Shown in pieces: positions 59,215-64,000 of a DNA stretch of 64,000 bases. How positions within the stretch are numbered: the stretch's first letter is position 1; each line of letters opens with the position of its first letter. The DNA is from Streptomyces sp. ATexAB-D23 (lineage in GTDB: Bacteria > Actinomycetota > Actinomycetes > Streptomycetales > Streptomycetaceae): the NCBI RefSeq assembly GCF_000373645.1, contig NZ_KB892012.1, positions 195-64,194 on the forward strand. Direction: 5' to 3'. The notes beneath the pieces are model-generated. The model saw nothing but the letters and a program-made list of their open reading frames with translations, was not told where the DNA came from and did not search any database. The position numbers and the translations under genes were made by a program.

Positions 59215-60539
59215 ACCCGGCACTCGCCCTCCACCACCGGAGCCCTCAGCCTCCCCGCGCACCCCCGCTGCTGCACCACCGCGAGCCCCGCGACCACCGC
59301 TCCCAGCGCCAGCCACCCCACCGGCCCGGCGGCCATCACCACGCCCGTCAGGAGCGGCGGGCCCGCCGACTTCTGGATGGACTGGGACATGCCGGCCACC
59401 CCCAGGTACGCGGCCCGTTCGTCCGGCGGGGACAGGAGTACGGCCAGCTCCCACGAGCTGACCGAGCGCATCAGCTCGGCCATCGTGACCAGGACGGCCG
59501 CGGCGAGCAGGACAGTGGCCGCCGCCCAGGTACCGCAGCCGGTGGCGACGGCCGGCAGGGCGCAGCAGACGAACATCAGGGCCCCGTACAGCAGCACCGC
59601 CCGCACCGCCTTGCGCGGGCCCTCGGCCCTTCGGGAGACGGCCAGTTGGAGTGCGACGACGAGCACGGTGTTGATGACGAGGAAGGCCGGTACGAGGGCG
59701 TGCGGGGCGGAGGTGCGGTTGACGAGCCACAGGGGGAGGCCGACCGCGAGGACCGAGTCGTCCAGGTTCATGGGGATGTCCAGCAGCACGAAGCGGAGGT
59801 AACCCCGGTCCCGCCAGGGGCTCTTGGGGCGGGGGGCGGGGGTCGCGTCGTCGGGTACGGGCGCGGCGCGTGCCACCTCCCGCGTCCGGCCGGCCGGTTC
59901 GCCCGTGCGCCACACCAGCGCGGCGGCGACGACGAAGGAGAGGGCGTTGCCGAGGATCAGGGCGCGGTAGGCGTCCGTGGTGCCGATGGCCAGGCCGATG
60001 GCGGCGAGTCCGGCGCCGACCCCGTATCCGGCGTTCGCCGCACTGCGCGACAACGCCTGGTAGGCGACGCGGCGTTCGCCGGCCGCGCGGGTGGCGAACA
60101 GCATCTCCAGGGTCTTGGCCGCCCGGTCGCCCAGATAGGTCACCGCGACCACCACGAGCAGCGCGCCGAAGCTCGTACAGAGCAGTACCAGCGTGAGCGT
60201 CACCAGCCGCAGCAGGTGGCAGCCGATGAGCAGCGGGCGCACCGGGAAGCGGCCGGCCAGGCGGCCGGCGAGGGGTGAGCCCGCGATGCCCGCGACACCG
60301 GCCGTGCCCAGCAGGACGCCGATCTGCTGGGCGCTGAGGTGGGTGACGAAGGTGAGGTAGAGGACCGAGGACGCCGCCCACAGGCCGGAGCCGGTGCGGT
60401 CGACGGCCAGGGCGAGCAGCATGATCCGGGCGTCCCGGCCGCCCGGTGGGTTGCGTAGCTGGGCGATCAGACCCGGGCCGCGCTTCGTCGCCCTCGCCGT
60501 CCTCGCCGCCCCGCGTGTGCCCGCCCCTGCGCGTCGCAC
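59196..60539 (-). CDS. MFS transporter
   Basis: 447 aa. After a basic N-terminus, about 12 hydrophobic segments begin at IMLLALAVDRTGSGLWAASSVLYLTF. Family signs are LLGTAGVAGIAGSPLAGRLAGRF and GRRVAYQALSRSAANAGYG. It resembles actinobacterial efflux permeases. The start GTG 60539 lacks a good ribosome-binding site; an internal start is possible. The operators at 60557-60637 lie immediately upstream, so the gene is tightly regulated. It overlaps the siderophore gene at its 3' end. Confidence 0.85.
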   Translation of the reverse strand: MRRAGAGTRGAARTARATKRGPGLIAQLRNPPGGRDARIMLLALAVDRTGSGLWAASSVLYLTFVTHLSAQQIGVLLGTAGVAGIAGSPLAGRLAGRFPVRPLLIGCHLLRLVTLTLVLLCTSFGALLVVVAVTYLGDRAAKTLEMLFATRAAGERRVAYQALSRSAANAGYGVGAGLAAIGLAIGTTDAYRALILGNALSFVVAAALVWRTGEPAGRTREVARAAPVPDDATPAPRPKSPWRDRGYLRFVLLDIPMNLDDSVLAVGLPLWLVNRTSAPHALVPAFLVINTVLVVALQLAVSRRAEGPRKAVRAVLLYGALMFVCCALPAVATGCGTWAAATVLLAAAVLVTMAELMRSVSSWELAVLLSPPDERAAYLGVAGMSQSIQKSAGPPLLTGVVMAAGPVGWLALGAVVAGLAVVQQRGCAGRLRAPVVEGECRVQPARQ

Positions 60540-60556
60540 CGCCGCCCACCCCCAGG

Positions 60557-60637
60557 TATCTCGACATCAAGAGATCAATAGACCTGGGGAAGCCTGCCGG
60601 GTTACTCTCTCGATGTCAAGATACTTGATGGCGAGAT
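60557..60637. promoter_or_regulatory. Three related operator dyads upstream of the MFS gene
   Basis: TATCTCGACATCAAGAGAT (60557-60575), its inverted relative TCTCGATGTCAAGATA (60608-60623) and the overlapping ATACTTGATGGCGAGATA (60620-60637) share the core of TATCTTGATGTCGAGATA. On the minus strand the second site contains TTGACA with CAGGCT 17 nt downstream. The dyads look like binding sites of a dimeric MarR/PadR-type repressor. No such gene is in the visible neighbourhood. Confidence 0.7.
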
Positions 60638-60648
60638 AATGGGTTCTC

Positions 60649-62112
60649 TCACCCCGGCCAGACGATCGACTGCACCTCGCTGTACGCGTGCAGCGCGTAC
60701 GAGCCCACGTCCCGGCCGACGCCGCTCCGTTTGAACCCGCCGAACGGCGCCTCCATGTTCCGGCCGATCGTGTTCACGCCCACCCCGCCGGCCCGCAGCC
60801 GGCGGGCCACCCGGAAGGCGCGGGCCACATCGCCGGACCAGACGTAGTCGATCAGCCCGTAGTCGCTGTCGTTGGCCAGCGCAATGCCCTCCTCCTCGTC
60901 GTCGAAGGGGACCACCACCACGACCGGGCCGAAGATCTCCTCGCGCACCACCCGCATGTCCGGGGTGCAGTCCGCCAGCAGGGTCGGGGCGACGTAGAAG
61001 CCCCGGCCCGTGGGGTCGGGCCGTTCGCCGCCCGTGACGATCCGGGCCCCCTCCTTGCGGCCGAGCTCCACGTACGACTCGACACGGTCGCGATGGGCGG
61101 CGGAGATGACCGGACCGACGACCGTGCCCTTCACCGCCGGGTCGCCGACCTTCAAGTGACCTGCGTACGCGGCCAGTTGGGCGATCAGCGCGTCCTGGAC
61201 GCCCCGCTGGACCAGGACGCGGGTCGGAGCCGTACAGATCTGTCCGCTGTAGAACGAGAACGTCGTACCGATCCCCGCGACCGCCGCGCCCAGGTCCGCG
61301 TCCTCGAAGACGAGGGCCGCCCCCTTGCCGCCCAGCTCCATCAACTGCCGTTTCATGGAACGGCCGCAGACCTCCGCGATCCGCTGCCCGACCGCCGTGG
61401 AGCCGGTGAAGCTCACCATGTCCACGTCCCCGGCGTCGACGGCCGCCTCCCCCACCTCCGGGGCCGAGCCGCTGACGACGTTGACGACACCCGGCGGGAC
61501 GCCCGCCTCGGCCAGCGCCTCGGCCATCCGGTAGACGGAGAGCGGGTCCTGCGGGGCCGGCTTCACGACGACGGTGTTGCCCATGGCCAGCGCGGGGGCG
61601 ATCTTGCCCGCCGGGTTGGCCCAGGGGTTGTTGTACGAGGTGACGCACGTGACGACGCCGACCGGCTGGCGTACGGCCAGCGCGCCGAAGATCCCGGCCC
61701 GGCCCATCGGACCGGCCTCGTTGATCTGCGGCGCGACCGCCTCCTCGACGGGTTCGAGCGCCCCCTTCGCGTACCGCCGGAACCGGGCCGCGCCCACGGC
61801 GACCTGCATCCCCCGGGCCGTCGCGGTGGTGGCGCCGCTCTCCGCGCGGGCGAGGTCCGCGAGGGCGGCGGAGTCCCGCTGGATCAGGCCGGCCGCGCGG
61901 TCGAGGATCGCGGCGCGTTCCCCGGGGCGGGTCCGGGACCAGGAGGCGAAGGCGGCACGGGCGGCGGCCGCCGCCTCGTACACCTGCGCCCGGCTCGCCT
62001 CGGGGGCGAGGCCCACGGTCTCCTCGGTGGCCGGGTCGGTCACCTCGTAGTGGCCGCCGGCCGGTTCGGTCCACTCGCCGTCGATGAACAGGCGCTGGGG
62101 CGCGTTCGTCAC
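60649..62112 (-). CDS. NAD-dependent aldehyde dehydrogenase
   Basis: 487 aa from GTG 62112, which overlaps the previous stop codon (GTGA). The catalytic residues are Cys293 (GQICTAP), Glu259 (MELGGKGAAL) and Asn161/162 (TSYNNPW). NAD binding is seen at VKPAPQDPL and FTGSTAVGQ. It oxidises an aldehyde to the acid. It is the second gene after an N-acyl-D-amino-acid deacylase, which hints at catabolism of D-amino-acid derivatives, but no direct link can be shown. The open frame to 63267 is from another reading frame of the upstream gene. Confidence 0.93.
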   Translation of the reverse strand: MTNAPQRLFIDGEWTEPAGGHYEVTDPATEETVGLAPEASRAQVYEAAAAARAAFASWSRTRPGERAAILDRAAGLIQRDSAALADLARAESGATTATARGMQVAVGAARFRRYAKGALEPVEEAVAPQINEAGPMGRAGIFGALAVRQPVGVVTCVTSYNNPWANPAGKIAPALAMGNTVVVKPAPQDPLSVYRMAEALAEAGVPPGVVNVVSGSAPEVGEAAVDAGDVDMVSFTGSTAVGQRIAEVCGRSMKRQLMELGGKGAALVFEDADLGAAVAGIGTTFSFYSGQICTAPTRVLVQRGVQDALIAQLAAYAGHLKVGDPAVKGTVVGPVISAAHRDRVESYVELGRKEGARIVTGGERPDPTGRGFYVAPTLLADCTPDMRVVREEIFGPVVVVVPFDDEEEGIALANDSDYGLIDYVWSGDVARAFRVARRLRAGGVGVNTIGRNMEAPFGGFKRSGVGRDVGSYALHAYSEVQSIVWPG

Positions 62113-63848
62113 CGGGTGCTCACCGTCCTGGTGTCGCGGCCCGAGCGCAGCACCGTGCCCGGAACGGCCCCGGTCACCTTGTCGTCGCGCAGGGTCTCCA
62201 CCCCGTTGACCCGGACCGACACGATCCCGAGCGCCTTGGAGTCGAGCCGGGGGCTGTCGCCCGGCAGGTCGTGGACGAGGGTCGCCGGGCCCGCGTCGAC
62301 GCGCTCGGGGTCGAAGAGGACGAGGTCGGCGTGGAAGCCCTCCTCGACCCGGCCGCGTTCCCGCAGGCCGAAGAGGCGCGCCGGGTCGTCGGTGAGCATC
62401 TGCACCGCCCTCTCCAGCGCCACGAGCTTCCGGCCGCGCAGGCAGTCCCCGAGGAAGCGGGTCGTGTAGGGGGCGCCGCACATCCGGTCCAGGTGCGCGC
62501 CCGCGTCCGAGCCGCCGAGCAGCACGTCCTCGTGGTCCCAGGTCTCCCTGCGCAGCGCCCAGGAGGCCGGGTCGTTGTCGGTGGGCATCGGCCACAGCAC
62601 CGTACGCAGCTCGTCGGCGGCGCAGATCTCGACCAGGCAGTGGAAGGGGTCCTGGCCGCGCTCGGCCGCGATGTCCTTCACGACCCGGCCGGTCAAGCCC
62701 TCGTTGGCCGCGCTGTAGGTGTCGCCGATGACATACCGGCCGAAGTCCGCGAGGCGCCGGAAGACACCGGCCTCCTTGCTGTCGGCGCGGCGCAGCATCC
62801 CGGCACGGGTGTCCGCGTCCCGCAGCCGCTCGATGCGTTCGGGTACGGGCAGGGCGAGGATGTCGCCCCAGCCGGGGATCAGGTTGAGCGCGCAGAACGT
62901 GCCGAGCGACATGTTCATCGGGGTCAGGATCGGCATGGTCAGCGCGACGACCCGGCCTCCGGCCCGGCGGGCCCGCTCGCTGGGCACGAGCTGACGCGGT
63001 ACGCGTGCGGGGACGGCGGCGTCGATGGTCAGCACGTTCCAGTTCAGCGGGCGCCCGGCGGCGGCCGTCATGTCCACGAGCAGGTCGATCTCCTCGTCGG
63101 CGAACTGGTCCAGGCAGCCCGCGACGATCGCCTCGATCTGCGTGCCCTCGTGCTCGCCGACGGCCCGGCAGAGCGCGAGCAGTTCCTCCGGCAGCGCGTG
63201 CCGGGACGCGACGGGCCGGCCGTCGCCGTCGGAGTGGGTCGAGGACTGCGTGGTGGACAGCCCCCACGCCCCGGCGGCCATCGCGTCGTGGAACAGCGCC
63301 AGCATGGCGTCCATCTGCTCGGGCGTCGGCTGCCCGCCGATCGCGTCCGCGCCCATGACGTGGCGGCGCAGGGCGCAGTGCCCGACCATGAACCCGGCGT
63401 TGACGGCGATCCGGCCCTCCAGCGCGTCGAGGTACTCCCGGAATCCGGACCAGGTCCAGTCGACTCCCTCTTCCAGCGCCTTGAGGGCCATGCCCTCGAC
63501 CCGCGCCATCATGCGCCGCGTGTAGTCGGCGTCCTCGGGGCGGTCCGGGTGCAGCGGGGCCAGCGTGAACCCGCAGTTGCCTCCGGCGACGGTGGTGACG
63601 CCGTGGTTCATCGAGGGCGTGGCGTACGGGTCCCAGAACAGCTGCGCGTCGTAGTGCGTGTGCGGGTCGACGAAGCCGGGCGCGAGGACGAGCCCATGGG
63701 CGTCCTCGCTGGTCACCGCCTCCTCGGTGACGGTGCCCGGCTCCACGATGACGGCGATGCGGCCGTCGCGCACGCCGACGTCAGCCGGGTAGGAGGGCCC
63801 GCCCGTGCCGTCCACGACGGTCGCTCCGCGGATGAGGTGGTCGAGCAT
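62109..63848 (-). CDS. N-acyl-D-amino-acid deacylase-like amidohydrolase
   Basis: 579 aa, the length of D-aminoacylases. The first metal motif is GFVDPHTHYDAQ (H63, H65). GGNCGFTLAPL contains the metal-bridging Cys typical of the subtype. The third is LLGGSDAGAHLDRM. The enzyme releases the acyl group from N-acyl-D-amino acids. It is coupled to the aldehyde dehydrogenase (GTGA overlap). A tandem repeat array starts 46 bases upstream of ATG 63848. Confidence 0.9.
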   Translation of the reverse strand: MLDHLIRGATVVDGTGGPSYPADVGVRDGRIAVIVEPGTVTEEAVTSEDAHGLVLAPGFVDPHTHYDAQLFWDPYATPSMNHGVTTVAGGNCGFTLAPLHPDRPEDADYTRRMMARVEGMALKALEEGVDWTWSGFREYLDALEGRIAVNAGFMVGHCALRRHVMGADAIGGQPTPEQMDAMLALFHDAMAAGAWGLSTTQSSTHSDGDGRPVASRHALPEELLALCRAVGEHEGTQIEAIVAGCLDQFADEEIDLLVDMTAAAGRPLNWNVLTIDAAVPARVPRQLVPSERARRAGGRVVALTMPILTPMNMSLGTFCALNLIPGWGDILALPVPERIERLRDADTRAGMLRRADSKEAGVFRRLADFGRYVIGDTYSAANEGLTGRVVKDIAAERGQDPFHCLVEICAADELRTVLWPMPTDNDPASWALRRETWDHEDVLLGGSDAGAHLDRMCGAPYTTRFLGDCLRGRKLVALERAVQMLTDDPARLFGLRERGRVEEGFHADLVLFDPERVDAGPATLVHDLPGDSPRLDSKALGIVSVRVNGVETLRDDKVTGAVPGTVLRSGRDTRTVSTR

Positions 63849-63893
63849 GGCGGGGTCCCTTCCTGTCCTGTGGTGTGGTGTGCGGGGGGGGGT

Positions 63894-64000
63894 GCCGCGG
63901 GTGTGATGTGCGCGGGGCGCCGCGGGTGTGGTGTGCGCCGGGGCGCCGCGGGTGTGATGTGTGCGGGGCGCCGCGGGTGTGATGTGTGCGGGGCGCCGGG
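63894..64000. repeat. 25-bp tandem repeat array (VNTR)
   Basis: Four copies of a 25-26-bp unit (GCCGCGGGTGTGATGTGTGC plus GGGGC) at 63894, 63919, 63945 and 63970, plus the start of a fifth at the window edge. The last two copies are identical. It is upstream of the deacylase gene and may sit in its promoter. A related TGTGGTGTG stretch precedes it. Confidence 0.85.

Noticed and set aside
60649..63267. Single 872-aa protein covering aldehyde dehydrogenase and part of the deacylase
   Set aside because: The upstream 385 residues are an out-of-frame reading of the deacylase gene; the GTGA overlap at 62112 gives the true start.
63894..64000. CRISPR array
   Set aside because: Units are directly adjacent with no unique spacers and no cas genes are nearby.

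Overview
The window is a high-GC actinobacterial chromosome segment, almost certainly Streptomyces. The signs are frequent GTG and TTG starts, many Shine-Dalgarno-poor or apparently leaderless genes, a complete type VII secretion (T7SS/ESX) locus, a fused FO synthase for cofactor F420, XRE/DUF5753 regulators paired with DUF397 proteins, a GOLPH3-like protein and many large polar transporters. No rRNA, CRISPR array or complete antibiotic cluster is visible.

Layout. (1) 1-2088 looks like the end of an integrated element: a truncated IS481-type transposase, a zinc-ribbon plus GIY-YIG protein, and the 3' half of a tRNA-Arg(CCU) that reads as attR. The native terminator of the tRNA follows. (2) 2.4-6.5 kb: a DMT-type membrane protein, a relic of a group II intron 3' end, and a LysR regulator divergent from a DHA2-type exporter with a perfect 10-bp-arm operator between them. 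(3) 6.5-22.3 kb: an Mrr-nuclease/TerD fusion, a GNAT protein, a GyrB-like mini-ATPase coupled to a polytopic membrane protein, a D-Ala-D-Ala carboxypeptidase with a huge disordered cytoplasmic tail, a GOLPH3-like protein, an XRE/DUF397 pair, a sodium:solute symporter, a DraG-family protein that has lost its metal-binding aspartates, a 177-bp palindromic element and a phosphotransferase.

(4) 22.25-41.3 kb is the T7SS locus. It holds EccD and EccC (divergent); a minus-strand run of small helical and WXG100 proteins, a YbaB-like protein and a first mycosin; two small WXG100 proteins behind a clear promoter; a second mycosin; EccB; then EccE and a coupled partner on the plus strand. A DUF4157 protein with an unrecognised C-terminal domain follows at the right edge and is a plausible toxin or effector.

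(5) 41.4-64 kb: FO synthase (fbiC) divergent from a HAD-like protein, an S41 peptidase divergent from an ArsR regulator with overlapping promoters and operator, a Ser/Thr kinase with an outer domain, an RHH regulator-VOC-methyltransferase operon with a CTAG-rich operator, a decayed DegT aminotransferase tail coupled to a NUDIX gene, a second XRE/DUF397 system with an RsbW-like ATPase, a DUF4333 lipoprotein, an RraA-like protein, a phosphotransferase, an F420-type LLM oxidoreductase, an iron-box-controlled siderophore-interacting protein, an MFS exporter under three overlapping operator copies, and an aldehyde dehydrogenase/D-aminoacylase pair. A 25-bp VNTR runs off the right end.

Coordinates of start codons were chosen by eye from ribosome-binding sites, -10-like boxes and family lengths. 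All family assignments are by recognition of motifs, not by database search.
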